From: JAAYXU01 sp050942555 | GTDB taxonomy: Bacteria; Bacillota; Clostridia; Christensenellales; UMGS416 | Length of the DNA: 5,853 bases | NCBI GenBank assembly: GCA_050942555.1 | Contig: JBMNNN010000135.1 | Span: 1 to 5,853, forward strand | Reading direction: 5' to 3' | Shown: positions 1-5,762 of the stretch, piece by piece | Layout of the letters: every line of letters begins with the position of its first letter | Position numbering within the stretch: the stretch's first letter is position 1 | Program-made: the position numbers and the translations under genes | Notes under the pieces: generated by a model | The model's input: only the letters and a program-made list of their open reading frames with translations | Told to the model about the DNA's origin: nothing | Databases searched by the model: none

Positions 1-82
1 GATTGATCGGAAAATGAAAAGCCCTGGACTGGATAGACGACGCGGCGTGTCGCTCCGATTCGGTGATTTTCCGGAAAATCAT
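1..82 (-). CDS. N-terminal fragment of a probable GNAT-family acetyltransferase (runs off the left edge)
   Basis: Reading leftward from an ATG at 82-80, the frame stays open for 27 codons to the window edge. The product begins MIFRKITESERHAASSIQSR and continues AFHFPIN. The start is well supported: AAAGGAG (complement of 91-97) lies 8 bases upstream, and a promoter with a perfect TTGACA box lies further upstream. The pattern of Ile-Arg-Lys-x-Thr-Glu near the N-terminus, then an amphipathic helix ending in an Ala-Phe-x-Phe-Pro-like turn, resembles the first strand and helix of GNAT N-acetyltransferases, especially the Eis-like group. That assignment is inferred from only 27 residues; the acetyl-CoA-binding motif would lie outside the window. 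The gene itself is well supported, its function only moderately. It is transcribed divergently from the L,D-transpeptidase gene. Confidence 0.6.
   Translation of the reverse strand, partial: MIFRKITESERHAASSIQSRAFHFPIN
64..81. repeat. Perfect 18-base palindrome at the start of the leftward gene
   Basis: TGATTTTCCGGAAAATCA is a perfect palindrome covering nearly all of the first six codons of the leftward gene (its ATG is 82-80). In mRNA it could fold as a 7-base stem with a CCGG loop that overlaps the start codon. A second short palindrome, CCGATTCGG (55-63), abuts it. Confidence 0.55.
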
Positions 83-140
83 GGTTTTGGCTCCTTTTTT
101 GGTTAACCGCTGGGAATAGTCGGTATATTACATATAAGTG

Positions 141-169
141 TTCTAATCATATCCGACCCATGTTATAAT
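141..169 (+). promoter_or_regulatory. Extended -10 promoter for the L,D-transpeptidase gene
   Basis: TGTTATAAT at 161-169 is a perfect extended -10 element (TG, one base, TATAAT). The -35 position 17 bases upstream reads TTCTAA (141-146), a poor match, as is common for extended -10 promoters. Transcription would start near 176, leaving a leader of about 47 bases that contains a small inverted repeat, CCGGA/TCCGG (176-180/188-192). The -10 box lies directly over the -35 box of the divergent promoter, so both probably cannot be occupied at once. Confidence 0.65.
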
Positions 170-174
170 GTCAA
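146..174 (-). promoter_or_regulatory. Promoter of the leftward gene (-35 TTGACA, -10 TATGAT)
   Basis: On the minus strand a consensus -35 box TTGACA (complement of 169-174) is followed after exactly 17 bases by TATGAT (complement of 146-151), five of six matches to the sigma-A -10 consensus. The predicted transcript would begin near 139, giving a leader of roughly 57 bases before the ATG at 82. This is the better of the two core promoters in the divergent region. Confidence 0.72.
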
Positions 175-222
175 TCCGGATTTGACGTCCGGCAATGATT
201 GATGGGAAGGAGGTTCTGCAAA

Positions 223-960
223 ATGAACCGAATTGCATTGGCGCTTATGGGTTTATTGCTTGCCGGGACGCTGGCGACAGGGATGACGCCCGGCGCGGCC
301 GAAACGGCGGCGGATCAGCAGGCAAACGAGACGCCTGCCCAGGTCGCAGCGGAGCCTGCGGCCAGCACAGCCGCGCCCGCCGACAAAGCCGACGCAGTTG
401 CGGAGCCTACCGGGGCTCCCGAAGACGGACGCCCGTGGCTTATACGGGTGAATCTGACCGATATGGTCGTCAGCATCTATGCGAAGGATGCGCAGGGCGA
501 ATATACGCGCCTTGTAAAGCAGTTCATCGCGACCGGCGGCGCGGCCGACACGCCCACGCCCTCTAATGTGTACGAACTGAAGGCATACCGTGACGCCGAC
601 CATTATTTCGTGAAATTCGACTGCTGGGCGGCGTATGCGACGCAAATATCGGGACCGTACCTGTTTCATTCGGTGATCTTCCGTGCGCCGGGGATGCAGG
701 GCATGAACGGAAGCTACAACAACCTGGGGCGCGCGGGCTCGCATGGATGTATCCGCCTGACGCCCGAAGAGGCGAAATGGGTATTCGATCACTGCCCCGC
801 AGGGACGCTGGTGGATATCTACCATGGCGAAGCGAATCCCGATCTGACGCAGTCGCTGCTGCCGCCGCCCAGCATCGACGGCAAATATCCTGCCTCGATG
901 CCGCCCAAGGTGCGCGAGAAGAGAGTGCAGCCGGTAAAGATCGGCGAGTATGAAAAATAA
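223..960 (+). CDS. Secreted L,D-transpeptidase (YkuD domain), peptidoglycan cross-linking
   Basis: The product is 245 residues. The ATG at 223 is chosen because AAGGAGG (207-213) lies 9 bases upstream; in-frame TTG and ATG codons at 199 and 202 precede that site. Residues 1-25 form a signal peptide (Arg3, then a Leu/Ala core) with no lipobox cysteine. Residues 26-68 are an Ala/Pro/Glu-rich linker that probably spans the wall. Residues 70-200 are the YkuD catalytic domain, with His149 in FHSVIF and the signature SHGCIRL, giving Ser173, His174, Gly175, nucleophile Cys176 and Arg178. The family forms 3-3 cross-links, or attaches proteins, by acyl transfer from tetrapeptide stems outside the membrane. 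A Pro/Lys-rich tail follows (201-245). Two further cysteines (134, 191) could form a disulfide, which is speculative. It has its own promoter and terminator, so it is monocistronic. The family assignment is firm; the exact substrate is unknown. Confidence 0.93.
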   Translation: MNRIALALMGLLLAGTLATGMTPGAAETAADQQANETPAQVAAEPAASTAAPADKADAVAEPTGAPEDGRPWLIRVNLTDMVVSIYAKDAQGEYTRLVKQFIATGGAADTPTPSNVYELKAYRDADHYFVKFDCWAAYATQISGPYLFHSVIFRAPGMQGMNGSYNNLGRAGSHGCIRLTPEEAKWVFDHCPAGTLVDIYHGEANPDLTQSLLPPPSIDGKYPASMPPKVREKRVQPVKIGEYEK

Positions 961-977
961 ACCATAAGCCAGGTTAA

Positions 978-1008
978 GGGACGCTGCGGCGCTGCGTCCC
1001 TGTTTATT
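978..1008 (+). terminator. Intrinsic terminator of the L,D-transpeptidase gene
   Basis: GGGACGC (978-984) pairs perfectly with GCGTCCC (994-1000), and inside it GC/GC can extend the stem around a small loop. The T-rich run TGTTTATTATTTAT follows immediately. It begins 17 bases after the TAA stop, as expected for Rho-independent termination. Confidence 0.85.
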
Positions 1009-1019
1009 ATTTATACGAG

Positions 1020-2027
1020 CAGAATCCTGGGATCGCGTAGTTCGTGGCCGACAACGGCACCGTGATCGTCATATTCTTCGGCGGCCGGCTGGCGCTGGGG
1101 GAGGAGCGCTGCCGCTCGAGGATCTGGTCGCGTTCCTCATGTATCTGAGTTTTTACCAGCCCATCATGGCGCTAGCAGATCAACGAGGGGCTGCAGCACG
1201 CGATAGCCAGCGCCGACAGGGTGTTCGAGCTGCTGCGCGAGCCGCCCGAGGTCATGGAGGAGCCGGGCGCGCGCGAGCTCGTCCGCGCCCGCGGACTCAT
1301 CGAGTTTCGCAATTCAGCTTTTGTTACGTCGATTCGATTCCGGTGCTTGAGGATATGTCCTTTTACGGTTCAGCCGAGACAGACCCTGGCGATCGTCGGC
1401 GCGACGGGCGTGGAAAAAACCACGATCGCAAACCTCATACCGCGCTTCTACGAGGCCACACAGGGCGAAATACGGCTGGACGGGGAGCGGGTCGGGCGCT
1501 ATACGCTCACAAGCCTGCGCCGTCAGATCAGCCTTAATTCGCAGGACGTGTTCCTCTTTAACGGGACCGTTAAGGAAAGCATACTCTATGGCTGCCCGGG
1601 CGCGTCGGACGAGGAAGTGATCCGCGCGGCCACCGCGGCCGGAGCGCACGAGTTAATCATGGCGCTGGAGCACGGGTACGGCACGCATGTAGGGAAGCGG
1701 GGCGTTAAGCTGTCGGGCGGGCAGAAGCAGCGCATATCGATCGCCCGCGCGGTGCTCAAGGACGCTCCGATACTGATACTGGACGAGGCCACCTCGGCGG
1801 TGGATACCCAGACCGAGCAGATCATACAGGAGGCGATCTGGCGCCTCAAGCGGAACAAGACCACGATCATCATCGCGCACCGGCTGTCCACGATACGGGA
1901 AGCCGATCAGATCATCGCGCTGCGGGACGGCTGGATCGCTGAGCAGGGCTCGCACGAGGATCTGATGGGTATGGGCGGGCTGTACAGCCGCCTGTGCCAG
2001 GCGCAGAGCTCCGCCGGAGCGCTCTAG
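1020..2027 (+). pseudogene. Decayed 3' remnant of an ABC-type exporter (half-transporter, TMD end plus nucleotide-binding domain)
   Basis: Pieced across frames, this reads as the last membrane segment and the whole ATPase domain of an MsbA/LmrA-like half-transporter; roughly the first 260 of about 590 residues are missing. Recognisable stretches are TVIVIFFGGRLALG (from 1059), ALPLEDLVAFLMYLSFYQP (1106-1162), QINEGLQHAIASADRVFELL (from 1176), and then the ATPase domain. Frame changes fall near 1100 (-1), 1174 (-2), 1310 (-1) and 1368 (+1), and an in-frame TAG sits at 1038. The out-of-frame stretch between 1310 and 1368 removes the A-loop tyrosine (CYVDS in the other frame). Walker A reads GATGVEKTT, with Glu in place of its third conserved Gly. 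Downstream the frame is intact: Q-loop SQDVFLF, signature LSGGQKQR, Walker B ILILDEATSAVD and H-loop IIIAHRLSTI. No promoter or start was found. It is a clear pseudogene unless the frameshifts are assembly errors. Confidence 0.88.
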
Positions 2028-2656
2028 CGCGGCCCGAGCAGCGCGGCGGCAATTTCCTCCATCGAGCTGGCGCGAAATTCCGCGGCGGTGTCGGGATAAA
2101 ACCCGTCGGGATCGAACAGGCATCCGGCGACTCCGGCAGCATGGGCCGCGAGTATGTCGATGTCGCGGTCTCCGATCATCACGGTTTCGGACCGGCGCAT
2201 CCCGTGCCGCTCGACAAGGTAGTTGATGGCGTCGGGCGCGGGTTTCAGGGGGAACGGGTCGTCTTTGGTCACGCCGCCTGAGAAATGCCGACCAAGCCCG
2301 TGTAGATCCATGTATTCGTAGGATTTTGCGCCGCGATGCGTATAGAGGAAGTTCCGGCCACCGCTTTCGACTACGCGGCGGCATACGGTTTCGGCCCCCG
2401 GATACGGCTTCACAGCGCTCCAGTCCTTGTTTTCCTCATAAAAGCGGTAGCGGGCGTATAGTTCCTGCCCGTCCACACCGAATTCCCGGGTGTAGTGCGC
2501 GATGCATTCCGCGACCGAGCGCTTGATCATGACGAGTATCGACGCGGCGGGCGCTTCGATTCCCTGCTCCAGGAGCGCGCGCCGGACCGATTCGGTCATA
2601 TGCGGATAGCTGTCGAAGAGTGTTCCGTCAAAGTCCCACAAAAAATCCCTGTACAA
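2024..2656 (-). CDS. HAD-IA family hydrolase, phosphoglycolate phosphatase-like
   Basis: This 210-residue protein carries all four HAD motifs. Motif I is DFDGTLFDS (nucleophile Asp8, acid Asp10), motif II is YTHR (Thr106), motif III is LKPAP (Lys138), and motif IV is GDRDIDILAAHAAG (Asp163, Asp167). Residues 15-80 form the helical type-1 cap that selects the substrate. Such enzymes hydrolyse small cytosolic phosphomonoesters through an aspartyl-phosphate intermediate and Mg2+; the substrate here cannot be read from sequence. The start is TTG at 2656-2654, since an in-frame TGA lies five codons upstream with no ATG or GTG between. A G-rich site (GGGGGA) sits 8 bases upstream of it. It begins 40 bases after the J-domain gene and is the last gene of the leftward unit. 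No terminator is visible after it, and its stop overlaps that of the ABC pseudogene. Confidence 0.9.
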   Translation of the reverse strand: MYRDFLWDFDGTLFDSYPHMTESVRRALLEQGIEAPAASILVMIKRSVAECIAHYTREFGVDGQELYARYRFYEENKDWSAVKPYPGAETVCRRVVESGGRNFLYTHRGAKSYEYMDLHGLGRHFSGGVTKDDPFPLKPAPDAINYLVERHGMRRSETVMIGDRDIDILAAHAAGVAGCLFDPDGFYPDTAAEFRASSMEEIAAALLGPR

Positions 2657-2696
2657 TATCGATATCCCCCGTCAATTCTGTCAGCATGGGCTCGGT

Positions 2697-3137
2697 TTAT
2701 GGGGGGCGCCCGGTCGCGTCGCGGTCAGACAGCTTCCGGTATGCATCCAGTATCTCCCGGAACGCATCGGCGTCGCCGCCATGATCGGGATGAAACCGGT
2801 GCGCGAGCTGCCGGAAACGCTTTTTTATCTCCTCGGCGTCGGCATCGGGCGGCAGTCCCAGCAGATTGAGTGCCGCCGGATCGCCGAGCGCGCACGCGAG
2901 AAAACCCCGCTCCCGCAGATACAGCGTCAGCACCTCGGCGTAGAAATCCCGCTCCACCAGACCGAACGCGCCCTCGTCCATGCTGAGCAGCAGGTCGCGG
3001 CCGTACCGTGGAGAGGGAGCGCCGAAGTACCGGCTCCATACCGACTCCCCCGCGGGCCGGACCGGATCGTCGAACCGCAGCCGGATCTCGTCCCGCTTCA
3101 TGCGGCGCAGCCGGCGCATGAGCGACGTTTCGTTCAT
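2697..3137 (-). CDS. Small protein with a C-terminal J domain (DnaJ-like cochaperone)
   Basis: The product is 146 residues. The ATG at 3137-3135 is preferred over an upstream in-frame start near 3170 because AAAGGAG lies 5 bases before it. Residues 89-137 are a J domain: LNLLGLPPDADAEEI, then a basic helix II (KKRFRQLAHRF), the diagnostic HPD (116-118) followed by HGGD, and helix III (AFREILDAYRKLSD). HPD is the DnaK-stimulating loop, so it probably delivers a client to Hsp70 in the cytosol. The N-terminal 88 residues are not recognised: a basic start (MRRLRRMKRDEIRLRF), then a region rich in aromatic and acidic residues that may bind the client. There is no Gly/Phe region or zinc domain, so it is not DnaJ itself. 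It lies 47 bases downstream of topB and 40 bases upstream of the HAD gene on the same strand, which suggests co-transcription. Confidence 0.85.
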   Translation of the reverse strand: MNETSLMRRLRRMKRDEIRLRFDDPVRPAGESVWSRYFGAPSPRYGRDLLLSMDEGAFGLVERDFYAEVLTLYLRERGFLACALGDPAALNLLGLPPDADAEEIKKRFRQLAHRFHPDHGGDADAFREILDAYRKLSDRDATGRPP

Positions 3138-3184
3138 TGCTGCTCCTTTCCCGGGCTGATCGCGCTGCACCGGAGGTCGCTTAT

Positions 3185-5488
3185 TTATTCCGCTGCTGTC
3201 GCCTTCTTCCTGGCCGCACCGGTCTTCGTACCCTTCTTGCTGCTCGTCGTCTTTTTCTTTGCCGCGGTCTTGCGGGCTGCGGGTTTTTTCGCGCCGCCCG
3301 CATTGTCCTGGCTCTCGTCTCCTGCGCGGGAGCCGTCGCCGTAGCGCACCGGGCCGCCATCAGCGGGTTCCCACTGAACCCAGGGCGCGTCGCCCATCAG
3401 CGAAAGGGTTCCGGTCTTGCCAACCAGCGTCTTTCTTTCGAGTAGGGTGCGCACGATATCGGGCGTCACCTCGGGCCCGCCGCCGCCGTCCTTCGTGAAT
3501 GCGTTCTTCCAGAGCGTGAATGTGCACCGGGTGCGCCGCCAGTTTGTGCAGTAAAACGCCTTGGAGTTTTCCTTTATCTCGCCATCCTCGCAGATCGGGC
3601 ACGCGCCTAGCGCCTCGCGCTCTCCGGAAGGCGGGCCCTGCCTGCGCACCGATTCGGGAAACTCGATGCCCTGTTTGTGCGTTCTGCTGTCGCTCACGAT
3701 ATCCACGACCAGGCGGCGGATGCCCTGCATGAACTGCGCGGGATCGCCCCCGCCACGGCCGATGTCGCCCAGCGCCTTCTCCCACTGGCCGGTCATGATC
3801 GGACTGCGCAGCACCTCGGGAAGCACAGCCACCAGCGTGATGCCCTTTTCGGTGGGTACGAGCGTGCGCTTCACGCGGCGGACGTACTGAACTTGTATCA
3901 GGCGGTCGATGATCGCGGCGCGCGTTGCCGGGGTTCCCAGACCGCTGTCGCGCATCTGCGCAGCCAGCTCCTCGTCGTCTATGCGGCGTCCGGCGTGCTC
4001 CATCGCAGCCAGCAGAGACGCCTCCGTATACGGGGGGGGAGGCGTTGTTTCCTTCTCGGCCAGTTCCGCCGCCACCGCGGTACGGCTCTCTCCCTGCGCG
4101 ACCTGGGGCAGGTCGTCCTGTTCGGCGTTGTCGGGTTCTTCCTCTAAGTGCTTATCATTGCCGCTTTTGCCGTACACCGCCGACCAGCCGGGCTGCGTGA
4201 CCCGGCGGCCCCGCGTCAGGAACGCGTGTCCCTCGCAGCGGGTCAGTATCTCGGTTTTCTCGATGATCTGGTCCTCGAGAAAGACCGCGATAAACCGGCA
4301 CGCTATAAGGTCAAAGAGCCTAAGCTCGTTGCCCTCGAGTTTCTCTATCGCGGCCGCGCTGCCGGTGGGTATGATCGCGTGGTGGTCGGTCACGCCCTTG
4401 TTGTTTATCACGCGGGGAAAAAGCTCCCGCTCGGACGCAAGAGCCAGCGTGGCGAACTTCTTCCACTTGCCCTGGTTCAGCTTCTCCAGCCGGTCGGGCA
4501 GCGATTTCTTCATATCCGATGAAAGGTACTTGCTGTCGGTACGCGGATAGGTAATCACCTTGGCCTGCTCGTAGAGCGTCTGCGCGATTTTGAGCGTCTT
4601 GGACGCGGGCCAGCCAAACTTCCGGTTCGCGTCGCGCTGCAGCTGCGTCAGGTCGTAAAGAAGCGGCGGCTTGTTGACCTGCTGGGTGACCTCAACCCGC
4701 TCGACCAGCGCGCTTTTACCGGGCAGGGCGGCCGCCAGCGCCTCGAATTCCGCGCGGCGCGCGGCGGGTATCCGGTACGGATTCTCCCGGACGCTCTCGT
4801 CGAACCAGCGGCCTGTGTACCCGCCAAAATCGGCGGTTAAGATGTAATACTTTTCGGGCTTGAAGTTGCGCCGCTCCAGCTCCCGCTCGACCAGTATGGC
4901 CAGCGTCGGCGACTGGACGCGCCCCACCGACAGGAGCGTATTGTATGTGAGCGTATAGCCGCGGCTTCCGTTCATGCCTACCAGCCAGTCGGCCTCGGCG
5001 CGGCACCGCGCCGATTCGTATAGATTATCGTACTGGCTGCCGGGCTTCAAAGACTCAAAACCCTGGCGGATCGCGTAGTCGGTCATCGAAGAGATCCACA
5101 GCCGGTCGAAGGGCTTCGTGCAGCCGGCGTGCTCGTATATGAGCCGGAATATGAGCTCGCCTTCGCGCCCTGCGTCGGTCGCGCACACGATGCGGTCGAT
5201 CTCGTCGCTGTTCATCCAATTTTTCACGATCCCATACTGGTAGCGGGTCCGGTATATGACTTTCTTTTTCATCTCGTCGGGCAATATCGGCAGCGTGTCA
5301 AAGCTCCACTTTTTGTATTTTTCGTCGATCTCCTCGGGATTGCACAGCGATATCAGATGGCCGATCGCCCATGTCACGACATATTCGTCTCCGATGATGC
5401 AGCCGTTGCCTCGCGTGGAGGCGCCCAGTACGCGCGCGATGTCGCGGCCTACCGATGGCTTTTCTGCCACGACCAGTATTTTTCCCAT
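3185..5488 (-). CDS. topB: DNA topoisomerase III (type IA)
   Basis: This 767-residue enzyme cuts one DNA strand, passes another through and reseals, unlinking replication and recombination intermediates. The Toprim domain (1-150) has Glu9 in AEKPS and the motif TDAGREGE (Asp105, Glu109). The Gly where many homologues have a second Asp is normal for the Firmicutes TopB branch. Further type IA landmarks are SVGRVQSPT (187-195), catalytic Tyr314 in VITYPRTDS, DHHAIIPT (368-375) and GLGTPATRA (517-525). Residues 628-665 form a zinc-ribbon-like segment with four cysteines (630, 633, 647, 655). The last 35 residues are a Lys/Ala/Thr-rich basic tail resembling histone H1 repeats, probably extra non-specific DNA contact. 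GGAGGG (complement of 5494-5499) lies 5 bases before the ATG. It is the first gene of a leftward unit with its own promoter. It appears intact and chromosomal. Confidence 0.96.
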   Translation of the reverse strand: MGKILVVAEKPSVGRDIARVLGASTRGNGCIIGDEYVVTWAIGHLISLCNPEEIDEKYKKWSFDTLPILPDEMKKKVIYRTRYQYGIVKNWMNSDEIDRIVCATDAGREGELIFRLIYEHAGCTKPFDRLWISSMTDYAIRQGFESLKPGSQYDNLYESARCRAEADWLVGMNGSRGYTLTYNTLLSVGRVQSPTLAILVERELERRNFKPEKYYILTADFGGYTGRWFDESVRENPYRIPAARRAEFEALAAALPGKSALVERVEVTQQVNKPPLLYDLTQLQRDANRKFGWPASKTLKIAQTLYEQAKVITYPRTDSKYLSSDMKKSLPDRLEKLNQGKWKKFATLALASERELFPRVINNKGVTDHHAIIPTGSAAAIEKLEGNELRLFDLIACRFIAVFLEDQIIEKTEILTRCEGHAFLTRGRRVTQPGWSAVYGKSGNDKHLEEEPDNAEQDDLPQVAQGESRTAVAAELAEKETTPPPPYTEASLLAAMEHAGRRIDDEELAAQMRDSGLGTPATRAAIIDRLIQVQYVRRVKRTLVPTEKGITLVAVLPEVLRSPIMTGQWEKALGDIGRGGGDPAQFMQGIRRLVVDIVSDSRTHKQGIEFPESVRRQGPPSGEREALGACPICEDGEIKENSKAFYCTNWRRTRCTFTLWKNAFTKDGGGGPEVTPDIVRTLLERKTLVGKTGTLSLMGDAPWVQWEPADGGPVRYGDGSRAGDESQDNAGGAKKPAARKTAAKKKTTSSKKGTKTGAARKKATAAE

Positions 5489-5541
5489 TCCGTCCCTCCG
5501 GTTCTTTGTTTGTTACGACCAATTTGCTCTGGTATTGTCCT

Positions 5542-5569
5542 ATTATAGCATAACGGCATATCCGGTCAA
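5542..5569 (-). promoter_or_regulatory. Promoter of the topB unit (-35 TTGACC, extended -10 TGCTATAAT)
   Basis: On the minus strand TTGACC (complement of 5564-5569) matches five of six -35 positions. After a 16-base spacer comes a perfect TATAAT (complement of 5542-5547), preceded by TGC, which makes it an extended -10. Transcription should start near 5535, about 47 bases before the topB ATG. It is a strong-looking housekeeping promoter and probably drives topB, the J-domain gene and the HAD gene together. Confidence 0.8.
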
Positions 5570-5578
5570 CGGATATGC
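5556..5578. promoter_or_regulatory. Operator-like palindrome over the topB -35 box
   Basis: GCATATCCG (5556-5564) and CGGATATGC (5570-5578) are perfect 9-base inverted repeats separated by GTCAA. The centre at 5567 lies inside the -35 box (5564-5569). No T-run follows on either strand, so it does not look like a terminator. A dimeric DNA-binding regulator sitting here would block RNA polymerase. The regulator is not identifiable from this window. Confidence 0.6.
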
Positions 5579-5628
5579 TGCCCGGGATCAGGCGACACAT
5601 TGAAAAACACATAATACCAATAGCACGG

Positions 5629-5762
5629 ACGCTCCGCTGGGGGTACTTTCTGAATCGCATGGAGTGTATTTTCGGAATCGTAGGGCAGGGGCCTGCTCCC
5701 GCCGAATTTCTTGATTGTTTTTGGCTTGTTCGGGTTCTAAGATTAGGTAACGCTCCGCTGGG
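5629..5762. repeat. 13-base direct repeat ACGCTCCGCTGGG, two copies 121 bases apart
   Basis: ACGCTCCGCTGGG occurs exactly at 5629-5641 and again at 5750-5762. Flanking bases differ apart from short chance matches. The pair brackets the hairpin at 5668-5709. The second copy abuts the long inverted repeat at 5763-5829. Two exact 13-mers in 130 bases of otherwise non-repeated DNA is unlikely by chance. The copies may belong to a dispersed intergenic repeat family, but that is inference. Confidence 0.6.
5668..5709. repeat. GC-rich hairpin with an outer stem, possibly a dispersed (REP-like) element
   Basis: An inner stem GCAGG/CCTGC (5685-5689/5692-5696, loop GG) extends outward, with a one-base bulge, to GG on the left pairing with CC of the right-hand CCC. 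An outer stem TTCGG/CCGAA (5671-5675/5702-5706) encloses it, with weaker A/T pairing beyond. The core form, GTAGGGCAGG followed by its mirror and then CCGCCG, is like hairpin repeats scattered between genes in gut Clostridia as I recall them; this was not checked. No T-run follows. Confidence 0.5.

Noticed and set aside
64..100. Palindrome plus T-run as an intrinsic terminator entering from the left
   Set aside because: The T-run starts 14 bases after the stem, and on the minus strand it encodes the ribosome binding site of the leftward gene.
199..222. Earlier in-frame starts (TTG 199, ATG 202) for the L,D-transpeptidase
   Set aside because: They lie before the AAGGAGG site at 207-213 and would spoil the signal peptide by adding MMGRRFCK in front of it.
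253..825. 190-codon open frame on the minus strand opposite the L,D-transpeptidase gene
   Set aside because: Its product is Arg-rich low-complexity sequence with no ribosome site; it mirrors the codon bias of the real gene.
1653..2384. 243-codon minus-strand open frame spanning the ABC remnant and part of the HAD gene
   Set aside because: It crosses two recognisable coding sequences, is highly Arg/Pro-rich and has no start signals or family resemblance.
3138..3170. Longer J-domain protein starting near 3170
   Set aside because: The AAAGGAG site lies inside that extension and 5 bases before the ATG at 3137, which therefore fits better.
2781..3344. 187-codon plus-strand open frame opposite the J-domain gene and the end of topB
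   Set aside because: It is antisense to two well-supported genes; its hydrophobic end is simply the complement of the Lys/Ala tail of TopB.
5159..5180. Gly instead of Asp in the second position of the TopB Toprim DxDxE motif, as a sign of inactivation
   Set aside because: TDAGREGE is the usual form in Firmicutes TopB as I know the family, and all other catalytic motifs are intact.
5629..5762. Short CRISPR array from the two ACGCTCCGCTGGG copies
   Set aside because: There are only two 13-base copies, the spacing of 108 bases is too long, and no cas genes are present.
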